Source: Gemmatimonadales bacterium UBA2982 (lineage in GTDB: Bacteria; Gemmatimonadota; Gemmatimonadetes; Longimicrobiales; Gaopeijiaceae). Taken from it: a DNA stretch of 64,000 nt. Where the stretch lies: the NCBI GenBank assembly GCA_002347035.1, contig DEAM01000022.1, forward strand, positions 28,221 through 92,220, read 5' to 3'. Shown here piece after piece: positions 17,775 through 26,907 of the stretch. Within the stretch, counting starts at the first letter, position 1. Each line of letters opens with the position of its first letter. The notes under the pieces were generated by a model, which was given only the letters and a program-made list of their open reading frames with translations, did not search any database and had not been told where the DNA came from. Position numbers and translations under genes: made by a program.

Positions 17775-18521
17775 GTGCCCCGACTCGACAGAAAGATCGC
17801 TATGATCACAGGTGGAAGCCGGGGCATAGGTGCTGCCACTGCACGGATATTCGCGGAACAAGGTGCCAGTGTGATCATCACCCATCGGGACAGCGCGTCT
17901 GACGCTGAAGGTGTGCGGGCAGCCCTTCCTGGTAACGGGCACCGTGTTATTCAGGCTTCGGCGGCAGATACCTCAGCAATCGAACTAGCAGCAAAGTCGG
18001 TGGCTGAAACTGAAAAGCGCCTCGACATACTCGTGAACAATGCGGCACAAACACGGGTTATTCCTCACACTGACCTTAACGCTTTAGACGACGATTTCTT
18101 TGATGCCGTAATGAAAACTAACGTGCGCGGGGCCTTCGCGACCGTGAGAGCGTTTCGTGACCTTCTCACTGCCGGAGATGGCGGGGTGATTGTGAATATC
18201 TCCTCACTAGCAGCTCGTATGGCTGGTGGGAGTAACATCGCGTACTGCGCATCGAAGGCTGCTATAGATAACATGACCCTCTCTCTTGCAAGGGCATTAG
18301 CTCCGGAGATTCGTGTCGTATCAGTCGCACCAGGACTCATAGATACCCAGTTCACTAGCGCCTGGGATCCTAAGGTGCGACAGGCCTATATCGAGCGAAC
18401 AGCGCTCAAGCGTCTTCCGACGCCTGAAGACATCGGTCGTGCTGTTTTGGCCGTAGTTAGCGACCTGACCGCCACAACAGGAACCGTCATCCCGATAGAC
18501 GGCGGGCGACCTCTAGGCTAG
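17775..18521 (+). CDS. Short-chain dehydrogenase/reductase (SDR)
   Basis: Classical SDR of about 248 residues: cofactor motif TGGSRGIG near the N-terminus, NNAA, catalytic serine in NISSLAA, and YCASKAA with the Tyr/Lys pair, ending in the FabG-like IPIDGG. The substrate is unknown. AGGAG directly abuts an in-frame ATG at 17769 but sits six bases from the GTG at 17775, so I prefer the GTG. It is divergent from the transhydrogenase gene, with about 110 bases between the chosen starts, and convergent with the MFS gene. Confidence 0.88.
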   Translation: MPRLDRKIAMITGGSRGIGAATARIFAEQGASVIITHRDSASDAEGVRAALPGNGHRVIQASAADTSAIELAAKSVAETEKRLDILVNNAAQTRVIPHTDLNALDDDFFDAVMKTNVRGAFATVRAFRDLLTAGDGGVIVNISSLAARMAGGSNIAYCASKAAIDNMTLSLARALAPEIRVVSVAPGLIDTQFTSAWDPKVRQAYIERTALKRLPTPEDIGRAVLAVVSDLTATTGTVIPIDGGRPLG

Positions 18522-18528
18522 TCAATGG

Positions 18529-19752
18529 TCAAGCGATCGCAGCCTTCGGATCGTTGACGCGCTGGAGTAGAATCAACCCAATGATGAACATCACACTGAC
18601 TGCCATCACTGATACGCGCTGGTTTCCACCTGTAAGAAGTGCAACTTGTCCAAACACTATTGGGCCAATTACTGAAGAAGATTTTCCGCAAAGTGCGTAG
18701 AAACCGAACATTTCTGATTCTCTTCCCTTAGGGATTAGGGAGGCCATGAAAGTACGACTCACCGATTGCACGGCGCCTAATCCGAAACCCGCCGTCATCG
18801 CGAGCATTGCAAAGGCAAGTTTCGACTCGATGAAATAAATACTGAGAGCCACTGCAATCCACATGATAAGCACGCCACTCAAGACCTTCTTCGGCCCTAT
18901 TCGATCCGCTGGCTTAGCGAGTGCAAAAGCTCCGATGAGCGCGGTAAACTGAATACCGAGTATCATCATGATGAGTTCGTCCCGCTCGAAGCCGAAAGTG
19001 GTCCGAGCCAGAGTGGTCGCAGTTACATAAGCGGTCAGAACCCCATCAATATAGAAGAAAAAAGCTAGTAGAAATCGACGGAGTTCTTTCTCCCGCATCA
19101 CTTCCCCCCAAAGCTCCCGAAAGCTAGTCAGCCCCCACACTGAGGCTTGAGATAGGGTCATCTCACGCGCAGTGTCTTTGGGTAGGTAAATAAATGAGGG
19201 TATTGCGAAGAGCGTGAAGAAGAGGGCAACCATAATCCATACGAGTGAAAGGTCTGCCCCACTTTGAACCAGTGCCAGTGCCAATACGAGACCGATCGCC
19301 GAACCTAAGTACCCGATGCCGAAACCAAGCCCCGAAACCCATCCCTGCCTTTCCATAGGTGCTATGTCAGGTAGGTAGGAATTATAAAAAACAAGAGCCC
19401 CCTCAAACCCCACGTTAGCTAGAACAAATACCGCGAATCCTAAAACCACCGTTCCAGGCCCGAGAAGAGGGAAGCACAATACCCCTAGAATGCATAGTGC
19501 GACGTAAGTCCCCATGAGCCGCTTACGAGCACCAGCACGGTCGGCCACTGCCCCAAGAATGGGTGCGGTTAATGCTATAATCAAAGCTGAAGTTGATACC
19601 GCAGCAGTCCACCATGCATCTCCCCGACCACCTTCGGCGCCAACTACACCCTGGATGTAAAAATCCTGAAATACGACGCTGACGACCACCGCCGGAAATA
19701 CAGAGTTCGCGAAATCAAATGTCACCCATGCCCCGACTTGCCGATTATTCAC
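18529..19752 (-). CDS. MFS transporter, UMF1/Atg22-like
   Basis: Polytopic transporter of about 407 residues. The N-terminus VGAWVTFDFANSVFPAVVVSVVFQDFYI is diagnostic for the UMF1 family, related to yeast Atg22, as is the later GFEGALVFYNSYLPDI segment. About twelve hydrophobic helices are apparent, with the MFS loop ADRAGARKRLMG. Yeast Atg22 exports amino acids from the vacuole; bacterial substrates are unknown. The GTG at 19752 is preferred because AGGAG lies six bases upstream; a TTG at 19758 abuts that site. It ends seven bases from the convergent SDR stop. Confidence 0.85.
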   Translation of the reverse strand: MNNRQVGAWVTFDFANSVFPAVVVSVVFQDFYIQGVVGAEGGRGDAWWTAAVSTSALIIALTAPILGAVADRAGARKRLMGTYVALCILGVLCFPLLGPGTVVLGFAVFVLANVGFEGALVFYNSYLPDIAPMERQGWVSGLGFGIGYLGSAIGLVLALALVQSGADLSLVWIMVALFFTLFAIPSFIYLPKDTAREMTLSQASVWGLTSFRELWGEVMREKELRRFLLAFFFYIDGVLTAYVTATTLARTTFGFERDELIMMILGIQFTALIGAFALAKPADRIGPKKVLSGVLIMWIAVALSIYFIESKLAFAMLAMTAGFGLGAVQSVSRTFMASLIPKGRESEMFGFYALCGKSSSVIGPIVFGQVALLTGGNQRVSVMAVSVMFIIGLILLQRVNDPKAAIA

Positions 19753-19946
19753 TCGCAACTCCTAAGGAGGGGGACAAAGAACTCTAATGCCGAACGCTTA
19801 ATCGCATCTACAGCGTTCTCAGTCACATAAGAACTTAGTTGCCCCAAGCCCAAATCCGTACGACTCTCAGTTGCCAATGCCATCCATCTGCCACCGGAAT
19901 ACCCCATTAAGCCTGTCGCGCCTACCATTCCCTCGGTAGTGGTCTA
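19753..19946. other. Divergent intergenic region between two MFS transporter genes
   Basis: About 190 bases lie between the divergent transporter starts. The palindrome CTCCTAAGGAG at 19760-19770 coincides with the minus-strand ribosome-binding site and probably has no separate meaning. I see no other clear element. Confidence 0.45.
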
Positions 19947-21203
19947 ATGGCAAGGCTCTTGCACTCATTTTCAGGCCCGGCTTCAGCATCAAACCTGACC
20001 CCAGACTCTGTACTCTCTCCACCGGATCCTCCTTCACAATACCTGATCATCTTCACACTCTGGCTACTCGTATTTTCAGCCTCCAGCCAGATCATGATCA
20101 TTGCTCCGATCTTACCCTTGATTGGAGAAGAATTGGGCATCGCCGATGCTGCACTTGGTACGCTCATTTCTGCCTACTCACTCATGGTTGGGATGTTCGC
20201 GATCCTTTCGGGCCCTGTCTCCGACAGAGTTGGGCGTCGGCGCATACTAATCCTGGGTTGTCTGACGATGACCGCCGCACTCATCCTTCATGCTTTCGTA
20301 GTGGGTTACTACTCGTTCCTGCTCGTCCGGGTGTTCGCCGGCTCTGCAGGAGGTATGTTGAGCGGCGCTGCAGTCTCCTATGTAGGTGACGCATTCCCCT
20401 ATGAACGGCGAGGCTGGGCTACCGGCTGGGTGATGAGCGGCAGTGCCTTCGGTCAGATCATTGGGATTCCGTTAGGGATTGTTATGGCCTCCCGTTGGGG
20501 CTTCCAGTCACCCTTCTACATGTTCGCAGTGACTATGGCAGCCACAGTGCTGCTGCTTTTTTATGCAGTCCCACAACCGGACGTTAGGAGGACCGAGCAC
20601 GCCCTCAGTGTACGAAAGGCAGCAAGTGACTACTGGGACATGCTACGGCGCCCTGAGATCGCGTGGGCAGCAATTGCGTTTTTCGTGATGTTTCTCGGAG
20701 TCTCAGTCTTTGTGGTCTATCTGCCTACATGGCTTGAGCGGAATCTTGGGGCGACCGGAGGCCAGATCGCACTCATGTTCCTTATTGGGGGCATCGCCAA
20801 CGTTCTTGTTGGCCCTTACGCAGGAAAAACGTCTGACCGGATTGGGCGGAGGGGAATCATCCTTCTTGCATGTGTGGGGCTCTCCATCGTAATGCTCCTG
20901 ACCGTCCCGCTAGTAGCAAGCATGCTCATGGCATACGCCATGTTTTTCCTCACCATGGTGCTGGTGGCCATGAGGACTAGCCCATTCTCAGCCCTACTAA
21001 CCTCCCTTGTCCAAGACGAACGGCGCGGGTCCCTAATGAGCCTCACAGTCGCACTGGGACAGATGGGCTTTGCTTTCGGAGGGGCGGTAGCAGGACCTCT
21101 GTTTGCAAACGTTGGTTACTTTTCCAACACCCTTATAGGTGCTGGACTTATCTTGAGTATGGGTTTGATCGTTTGGTTCTTTATTCCTGAGCCTAAAAGC
21201 TAG
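19947..21203 (+). CDS. MFS transporter
   Basis: Major facilitator superfamily permease of 418 residues. About twelve membrane helices begin near residue 33. The family loop between helices 2 and 3 is seen as GPVSDRVGRRRILILG, and its counterpart in the second half as GKTSDRIGRRGIILLA. The layout resembles drug/sugar proton antiporters of the DHA1 type, but the substrate cannot be read from sequence. The first 30 residues are polar and proline/serine-rich, so a later start is possible, though no better ribosome-binding site is seen. A GC-rich hairpin begins just after the stop. Confidence 0.85.
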   Translation: MARLLHSFSGPASASNLTPDSVLSPPDPPSQYLIIFTLWLLVFSASSQIMIIAPILPLIGEELGIADAALGTLISAYSLMVGMFAILSGPVSDRVGRRRILILGCLTMTAALILHAFVVGYYSFLLVRVFAGSAGGMLSGAAVSYVGDAFPYERRGWATGWVMSGSAFGQIIGIPLGIVMASRWGFQSPFYMFAVTMAATVLLLFYAVPQPDVRRTEHALSVRKAASDYWDMLRRPEIAWAAIAFFVMFLGVSVFVVYLPTWLERNLGATGGQIALMFLIGGIANVLVGPYAGKTSDRIGRRGIILLACVGLSIVMLLTVPLVASMLMAYAMFFLTMVLVAMRTSPFSALLTSLVQDERRGSLMSLTVALGQMGFAFGGAVAGPLFANVGYFSNTLIGAGLILSMGLIVWFFIPEPKS

Positions 21204-21250
21204 AAGGAAGCCCCCTGTCGCACCCAAGCCGGGGGTCTATCTTCTCATTC
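21203..21250 (+). terminator. Possible weak terminator after the MFS gene
   Basis: CCCCC (21211-21215) can pair with GGGGG (21231-21235), flanked by outer GAAG and CTTC arms, and the downstream sequence is pyrimidine-rich (TCTATCTTCTC) without a real T run. The 15-base loop and short stem make this tentative. Confidence 0.35.
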
Positions 21251-21363
21251 CTTTCGGATGTAGTCACTTATCAACTGCAGATGGCTAAGTATCGCGCACG
21301 CCACTGAGATTGGTGCATGGACTTGACCAAAGTCAAAACCCTCACATTGATGAATAAAACCCG

Positions 21364-22332
21364 ATGAGTAAGAGGCCCACGTTACATCTGGCATTCGAAC
21401 GCGATATCGTTGAAATCCAGGCTCAGATAAGTAAGCTCCTCGACCTAGCCGAGAGGAGAGACCTCGACGTCACCGAAGAGATCGAGGGGCTCTCAGGGCG
21501 CCTCGAGCTCCTTAAACAGCAGACCTACGAAAACCTTGAACCTATGCAGCAAGTACAGGTGGCCCGCCACCCAAGTCGGCCCTATACGCTCGACTATGTT
21601 GAGCGGATGTTCACCGACTGGGTGGAACTCCGGGGTGATCGCACCTTTCGAGATGATGAGGCTATCGTCGGTGGGTGGGCCCGCCTCCGAGAACACTCCG
21701 TAATGGTATTAGGTCAACAGAAGGGCCGAGATATGAAGGAGAACCTTCGTCGTAACTTTGGTATGCCACATCCGGAAGGATACCGCAAAGCCCTCAGACT
21801 AATGCGCCAGGCAGAGAAGTTCGGTCGACCCGTGATTATTTTTATTGACACACCTGGTGCATACCCTGGTGTCGGCTCAGAGGAACGAGGTATTGGAGAA
21901 GCGATCGCGTTTAATCTTCGGGAAATGTTTCGGCTTCGTGTCCCATTGATTTCTGCAGTTATAGGCGAAGGAATGTCCGGTGGGGCCTTAGGGATAGGTA
22001 TAACGGATAAAATTCTCATGTTGGAGCACGCTATTTACTCCGTAATATCACCGGAAGGATGTGCGGCTATACTCTGGCGCTCGGCAGACCGTAAGGAAGA
22101 GGCGGCTCGCGCATTAAAACTCACTGCGCACGACCTTCTTGAGATGGGCGTCTGCGATCAGGTAATTCCTGAACCATCTGGTGGAGCCCATTCAGATTGG
22201 GATGAAGTTGCTCATGCCTTAGAAGAGGTTCTTTATGACACATTAAGCGGACTTTCCAAGCTTCCCCCTAAGCAGCTCATCGAAAGCCGGAGATCTAAAT
22301 ACAACTCGATTGGTGCCTGGCGTGAGGCCTGA
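21364..22332 (+). CDS. accA: Acetyl-CoA carboxylase carboxyltransferase subunit alpha
   Basis: Alpha subunit of the carboxyltransferase that makes malonyl-CoA for fatty acid synthesis; it pairs with AccD, which is not in the window. The 322-residue length is normal. Clear family stretches are LELLKQQTYENLEPMQQVQVARHPSRP, ERMFTDWVELRGDRTFRDDEAIVGG, QQKGRDMKENLRRNFGMPHPEGYRKALRLM, DTPGAYPGVGSEERG and GEGMSGGALGIG. It is the first gene of the accA-ricT-metG unit. An inverted repeat TTGAC-N4-GTCAA lies 28 bases upstream of the start (21323-21336) and could be an operator. Confidence 0.97.
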   Translation: MSKRPTLHLAFERDIVEIQAQISKLLDLAERRDLDVTEEIEGLSGRLELLKQQTYENLEPMQQVQVARHPSRPYTLDYVERMFTDWVELRGDRTFRDDEAIVGGWARLREHSVMVLGQQKGRDMKENLRRNFGMPHPEGYRKALRLMRQAEKFGRPVIIFIDTPGAYPGVGSEERGIGEAIAFNLREMFRLRVPLISAVIGEGMSGGALGIGITDKILMLEHAIYSVISPEGCAAILWRSADRKEEAARALKLTAHDLLEMGVCDQVIPEPSGGAHSDWDEVAHALEEVLYDTLSGLSKLPPKQLIESRRSKYNSIGAWREA

Positions 22333-23209
22333 TAAACCTGTGGCTGGTTTTGCAGAAATCCGCTTTAAGGGTACCCGGAAGGGATATTTTTCGTATTCAC
22401 AGCTTGATCTTAGGCCAGGACACGCTGTGGTCGTCGAGGCTGACCGAGGAGAGGACCTGGGCAACGTATCTGCTTTAGGGATCATCGCAGAACGCAAGTG
22501 CTCATCCTCCGGAGGAGGCTGTGCAACACCCACTCCTGAACATCGGGTGCTCCGCGTAGCGCGTCCCGATGAAGTATCAAGAATCACCACCTTGAGAGAA
22601 GACGAGCTGCGGGTGCGAGAAGGGGCCCGCAAGCTGGTTTTAAAGCACAGTCTCAAGATGAAGGTCACAGAAGCTGAGTGGCAGTTCGACCGCAATAAGC
22701 TGATCATTTACTTCACAGCTGATAAACGTGTCGATTTCCGGAACCTCGTAAGAGATCTCGCTAAAACCTTTCGAACTCGCATTGAACTCAAGCAAATTGG
22801 TGTCCGGGATGAAGCGGCACTCTTGGGTGGGATAGGCAGGTGCGGGCGAGAACTCTGCTGCTCTACTTGGCTGCCTGAGCTCAAGCCAGTGTCTCTTCAA
22901 TTGGCTAAAGACCAACGTCTCTCGCTCAATCCGGCACAAATCAGTGGCTGTTGCGGGCGGCTCATGTGCTGCCTGATGTATGAACATCGCACATACGTAG
23001 AAGCGCGACGTCGATTTCCACGGGAAGGACGCAGAATCAAGACTTCGCGTGGCGATGAGAAAGTCTTAGTTGTCGACATCTGGTCGGATATGGTTTCACT
23101 AAGAGACTCTGAAGGAGAGAGCAGAAGCATCTCTCTCGATGAGCTTAAACTAGAAATAGATCAGATCCGGGCGCGCACGCCTAAGGCCGGGAAGAAGGAT
23201 GGATCGTGA
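22322..23209 (+). CDS. ricT: PSP1 / RicT (YaaT) family protein
   Basis: PSP1-domain protein with the cysteine cluster typical of RicT: GRCGRELCCSTWL followed by SGCCGRLMCCLMYE, which in Bacillus helps hold iron-sulfur clusters in the RicAFT complex that influences RNA processing. An upstream CSSSGGGC pair adds cysteines. The N-terminal FAEIRFKGTRKGYFSYS and KMKVTEAEWQFDRNKLIIYFTADKRVDFRNLVRDLA are family hallmarks. No RicA or RicF gene is seen nearby, as is usual in diderms. The start lies among TTG 22310, GTG 22313, GTG 22322 and GTG 22340, all near or inside the accA end; 22322 is a compromise. The stop overlaps the metG start as GTGA. Confidence 0.88.
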   Translation: MRPDKPVAGFAEIRFKGTRKGYFSYSQLDLRPGHAVVVEADRGEDLGNVSALGIIAERKCSSSGGGCATPTPEHRVLRVARPDEVSRITTLREDELRVREGARKLVLKHSLKMKVTEAEWQFDRNKLIIYFTADKRVDFRNLVRDLAKTFRTRIELKQIGVRDEAALLGGIGRCGRELCCSTWLPELKPVSLQLAKDQRLSLNPAQISGCCGRLMCCLMYEHRTYVEARRRFPREGRRIKTSRGDEKVLVVDIWSDMVSLRDSEGESRSISLDELKLEIDQIRARTPKAGKKDGS

Positions 23210-24759
23210 GCCAACCGACTCGCAGGTATATCACCACCCCTATCTACTACGCATCCGGGGACCCACATATTGGCCACGCTTACACTACGATCCTCGCGGA
23301 TGTGCTGGCTCGTTTTGATCGACTAACTGGTGCAGATGTCCTCTTTTTGACAGGCACCGACGAGCACGGGCCCAAGATTGAAGAGGAAGCAAGCAGGCAA
23401 AGCTTGTCGCCAATTGAACTGTGCAATCTCATGGCTGAGCGCTTTCAGGCAGCATGGAAGACGCTTGAGATCTCACATGACCGGTTCATCCGTACCACGG
23501 AAGCAGAACACAAGGCTGTGGTTACTGCGTTCTTAGAACGTTTGTGGGAACGAGGAGAAATCTACGAAGGGCCCTACAGTGGATGGTACTGTATACACGA
23601 AGAGCGCTACTGGACTGAAAAGGACCTAGGTCCCAATCACTCGTGCCCGGACTGCGGTCGCCCGGTAGAACACCTTCACGAAACCAACTACTTCTTCAAG
23701 ATGGGGGCATATCAGGATGCTCTTATCTCACACATTGAGGATAACCCCCATTGGATCGTTCCAGAGATCAGACGTAATGAAATCCTAGGCTTCCTGCGGC
23801 AGCCACTTGGTGACCTTTCAATCTCGCGTCCTAAGTCCCGAGTAAGCTGGGGCATCACATTGCCCTTTGATGAGGATCACGTCGCCTACGTTTGGGTTGA
23901 CGCCCTCATAAACTACCTGACCGCTTCCGGTGCTATTGACCCTGGAAAAGTGACTGGGGAGCAGGGATTTGAAGATGTTTCAGGTTCATGGTGGCCGGTG
24001 GACCTACACATCATGGGTAAGGATATCCTCACCACACATGCGGTCTATTGGCCCACGCTTCTGATGGGTGCTGGGTTACCCGTTTTTGGGCAAATCCTAG
24101 CGCACGGGTGGTGGGTAGTGGGTGAAGCGAAAATGTCTAAGTCACTCGGTAATGTGATTGACCCATTAGCCCTGAGAGAAGAGTTCGGAACAGATGCTGT
24201 CCGTTGGTACTTGCTCCGTGAAATGCCTACTGGTGGAGATGCCTCCTACACAGCGGAGCGGTTCCTGGCCCGGTACGACGAGTTAGCCAATGTCCTAGGC
24301 AACCTCGGAAGTCGTGTAATATCGATGGTATGGAAGTACCGCGATGGGGTCGTACCTGAAGCACTCGGTAATGGTTTGGATACCGAGATCACTGAGGCGA
24401 TCCGGAAAGCCACTGAGGCCATGGCGCATTACAAGGTCCACGAAGCATTAGCAGCCTCTATGGATCTCGCGCGGATTGCTAACGGCTATGTCGAGGACAG
24501 ACAGCCCTGGTCTCAAGCTAAAGACCCGGAAGCTTCAGGAGACCTAGACCAGACACTAGCCACACTTACCCGGGCCCTCATCGTACTTTGCGCGCTTTTT
24601 GAGCCGGTCACTCCCGCCAAAATGGCAGAAATGGCCCTCAATTTAGGGCTGGATGGGATACCCACACTCGAGGAGTCCCGCTCTCTTGAACTCGCAGGAA
24701 GACGGGTCTCTAGAGGCAAGCCACTGTTTCCACGCATCGAACCGTCATGGGCAGTTTAG
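23206..24759 (+). CDS. metG: Methionyl-tRNA synthetase
   Basis: Class I aminoacyl-tRNA synthetase of 517 residues charging tRNA-Met. Signature sites are PHIGHAY (His21-His24) and KMSKS (Lys309-Ser313); GTDEHGPKIEEEA and HIMGKDILTTHAVYWP are also diagnostic. A zinc-knuckle-like CPDCG is present in the connective insertion, with a partner cysteine at CIHEE. It is the short form, without the C-terminal tRNA-binding OB domain. Its GTG start overlaps the ricT stop, a pairing of PSP1 and metG that recurs in several phyla. Confidence 0.97.
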   Translation: MSQPTRRYITTPIYYASGDPHIGHAYTTILADVLARFDRLTGADVLFLTGTDEHGPKIEEEASRQSLSPIELCNLMAERFQAAWKTLEISHDRFIRTTEAEHKAVVTAFLERLWERGEIYEGPYSGWYCIHEERYWTEKDLGPNHSCPDCGRPVEHLHETNYFFKMGAYQDALISHIEDNPHWIVPEIRRNEILGFLRQPLGDLSISRPKSRVSWGITLPFDEDHVAYVWVDALINYLTASGAIDPGKVTGEQGFEDVSGSWWPVDLHIMGKDILTTHAVYWPTLLMGAGLPVFGQILAHGWWVVGEAKMSKSLGNVIDPLALREEFGTDAVRWYLLREMPTGGDASYTAERFLARYDELANVLGNLGSRVISMVWKYRDGVVPEALGNGLDTEITEAIRKATEAMAHYKVHEALAASMDLARIANGYVEDRQPWSQAKDPEASGDLDQTLATLTRALIVLCALFEPVTPAKMAEMALNLGLDGIPTLEESRSLELAGRRVSRGKPLFPRIEPSWAV

Positions 24760-24778
24760 CAGTGGCCCCCCGAGTTTA

Positions 24779-24853
24779 TTTGACTTCGCGTCAAAAGGCC
24801 TAATAGGTTTGGCCTAACGAGTCGAGTCATTTGACTCTAGAGCCCCTTGGGGC
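24779..24853. repeat. Four consecutive inverted repeats between metG and the M23 peptidase gene
   Basis: Within 75 bases stand four perfect inverted repeats: TTTGAC-ttcgc-GTCAAA (24779-24795), AGGCC-N10-GGCCT (24796-24815), GAGTCA-tt-TGACTC (24824-24837) and GCCCC-tt-GGGGC (24842-24853). No T run follows any of them, so a normal terminator is not evident. They could be a transcript-end or processing structure for the accA-ricT-metG messenger, operator sites for the downstream gene, or a mix. Confidence 0.6.
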
Positions 24854-24894
24854 GGGTTACACACACTATCGTTTACCTGGACCCAGGTAGGCCA

Positions 24895-25827
24895 ATGACC
24901 GGAAATAAATGGACCTTCCTCCTGGTTAGGGGTGAGAACCAGCCGGTTAAGCAGTACTCCGTCTCCACCCAGACACTTCGCGGCCTTCTCATCCTCAGCT
25001 CGCTTATCGCGATCTTTATGATTGGGTTAGCCCTGTCATCCGGTGTGGAAGTAATGGCTCGCGTCGAGGCCCGCGAACTTCACACAAAGAATGAGGCTCT
25101 CGATAGAGAGTTCGCCACCTTCGAGACCCGCATCCAGGGCTTAGAGGCTACCCTGGATGCTGTGGCAGCGAGTGATGCGAATTTCAGAAGCATCGCAGGC
25201 TTGGAAATTATTGACCCGGAAGTGCTTCAGGCTGGTGTCGGTGGACCAGGACTAGGGTCTCCATCAGACTCGCCACTCTGGGTAGTTGACTCTACTAAAG
25301 CAAAAGCGGCTTTTGCACGCTCCTACGACCTTAGTGCTCTAGAACGTCGGGCTTATCTGTTATTTGAGAGCCTAGAAGAGGCCACTGATTCCGTGCTTGC
25401 CCACCGCGACTTGCTTGAATCCACACCGTCTATCTTACCGACTATTGGACGGCTGAGTAGCCGCTTTTCACAGGCGCGAGTGCACCCTCTGCACAACCGC
25501 CCACTCCCACATGAGGGTGTGGACATTTCAGCACCCAAGGACACCCCTATCTTCGCCACTGCAAAGGGAACGGTGGTGCGAGCAGGCTGGGTTGTAGGCT
25601 ACGGCCTCACCGTTGAAATCGACCACGGCTTTGGTTTCACGACGCTGTACGGCCACACGTCTACAATTTTGGCGCGATTAGGGCAGGAAGTAGTGCGGGG
25701 TGAGGTGATCGCTCGTGTTGGCAGCACTGGCATATCTGCATCATCGCACCTTCATTATGAAGTCAGGGTTGACGGAGTCGCTGAAGACCCTACGAAATAC
25801 ATTCTTCCGGAGGTAGTCACGAATTGA
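24895..25827 (+). CDS. M23 family metallopeptidase with membrane anchor and coiled coil
   Basis: Envelope peptidoglycan endopeptidase-like protein of about 310 residues. An N-terminal membrane helix (LLILSSLIAIFMIGLAL) is followed by a coiled-coil stretch (HTKNEALDREFATFETRIQGLEATLD), a linker and a C-terminal LytM/M23 domain. The zinc-site motifs are intact: HEGVDISAP for HxxxD and HLHYEV for HxH, so it should be active. The topology fits cell-wall hydrolases related to MepM. The ATG at 24895 is used; a TTG at 24847 would place the start inside the fourth inverted repeat upstream and add a non-conserved leader. Confidence 0.88.
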   Translation: MTGNKWTFLLVRGENQPVKQYSVSTQTLRGLLILSSLIAIFMIGLALSSGVEVMARVEARELHTKNEALDREFATFETRIQGLEATLDAVAASDANFRSIAGLEIIDPEVLQAGVGGPGLGSPSDSPLWVVDSTKAKAAFARSYDLSALERRAYLLFESLEEATDSVLAHRDLLESTPSILPTIGRLSSRFSQARVHPLHNRPLPHEGVDISAPKDTPIFATAKGTVVRAGWVVGYGLTVEIDHGFGFTTLYGHTSTILARLGQEVVRGEVIARVGSTGISASSHLHYEVRVDGVAEDPTKYILPEVVTN

Positions 25828-25936
25828 CCTTTGAAAGCTCTTGGCTTCCAGGGGCACTTAAGCTTGAATCGTGTTTTTCCCTCGACTACCTTCGGACGTT
25901 TCCTTTCCACGGAGCAAGATGCATGGAGTTCGTTTT

Positions 25937-26713
25937 ATGAGAAGGACGCTCCCTTATATGCTGGGGCTACTACTGGCGGCCGGAGCCTGCGGACCTGCTG
26001 AGGTCGTGGTGACAATGGAGATCGATGTCCCGAACCCAAGTGGCGGCTCGGTCCCACTCGCCCTCTCGGAAATTGAGGTTCAGCTACTCCCTTATGATCG
26101 AGATGCTGTCTTCGATTCAATGACAACCGCCTTCGGGACACCTGAACCAGCTATCCCTCCGGATCTGCTGGCTGCCCGCGCTGAGGTGCAAATGGCCCAA
26201 GAGACGTGGGCCGCGTCTCAGAGCCGGTGGAACATCCTGCGAGATACACTCCAGACACTGAGTTCGGCACTCGAACAGTACAGCCGAGGCGAAGCCCAGT
26301 ACCTCATGCTCTTCCAGGAATTTCAGGACTTTGATAATGAATACTCTAGCGTAGAAAGGCAGGTTGAGGCTGACTTCGCTGAGTTTGATCGACTGCAGCA
26401 AGGGACTATCAGAGCTAGTGACTCAGTGCGGATCGTCATAGACCAGTGGGCCGACGAGGCATTTACTGACGTAGGAACGGTATTTCGTGAGAAACAACTA
26501 GAAACCGGCCTAGACGTCGCCGTCGATACAACTGATGCCAGCGGTATAGCCCGCACAAACCTACGCGTAAGGCCTGGACAATACTGGGTCCATGCCCGCT
26601 ACGAGCTGACCTACTCAGAGCTCTACTGGAACGTCCCGATTACGGTTGAAGGAGGGGATCCGGTCCAAATCCGACTTACCCGAGACAACGCGGACGACCG
26701 TCCTCTCCTCTAG
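25937..26713 (+). CDS. Hypothetical lipoprotein with coiled coil and C-terminal beta domain
   Basis: Lipoprotein of about 258 residues that I cannot assign to a named family. The start at 25937 has GGAG eight bases upstream and gives a clean lipoprotein signal ending in LLAAGAC. A central helical region (AARAEVQMAQETWAASQSRW onward, about residues 75-170) is predicted coiled coil. The C-terminal part (TTDASGIARTNLRVRPGQYWVHARY) looks like a carboxypeptidase-regulatory/transthyretin-like beta sandwich. It is followed by a strong terminator that ends this gene group. The M23 gene stop lies 109 bases upstream. Confidence 0.72.
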   Translation: MRRTLPYMLGLLLAAGACGPAEVVVTMEIDVPNPSGGSVPLALSEIEVQLLPYDRDAVFDSMTTAFGTPEPAIPPDLLAARAEVQMAQETWAASQSRWNILRDTLQTLSSALEQYSRGEAQYLMLFQEFQDFDNEYSSVERQVEADFAEFDRLQQGTIRASDSVRIVIDQWADEAFTDVGTVFREKQLETGLDVAVDTTDASGIARTNLRVRPGQYWVHARYELTYSELYWNVPITVEGGDPVQIRLTRDNADDRPLL

Positions 26714-26744
26714 TCACGGGTACCTGAGCTAAAGTTTGGGTAGC

Positions 26745-26784
26745 AAGCCGCCTGGGTTAAAGAAAGCCTGGGCGGCTTTCTCTT
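26745..26784 (+). terminator. Rho-independent terminator
   Basis: The arms AAGCCGCC (26745-26752) and GGCGGCTT (26771-26778) form a perfect 8-base stem with a purine-rich loop, and TTCTCTT follows. It closes the lipoprotein gene and insulates the MocA/XdhC group. Confidence 0.82.
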
Positions 26785-26907
26785 GACATCTGGATTTGTA
26801 TTGTGAGTGGCTGTCACAAAGGCTGATGTGCACCATATAAACCTCCGACTTCGTAACCAAATCTCTGGACACTAACCCATCCTACCTTCCTTTCCCGAAC
26901 AATTACT

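Noticed and set aside
26783..26815. TTGACA at 26783 as the -35 box of a promoter for the MocA-like gene.
   Set aside because: No acceptable -10 hexamer lies 16-18 bases downstream, and the hexamer overlaps the tail of the terminator.
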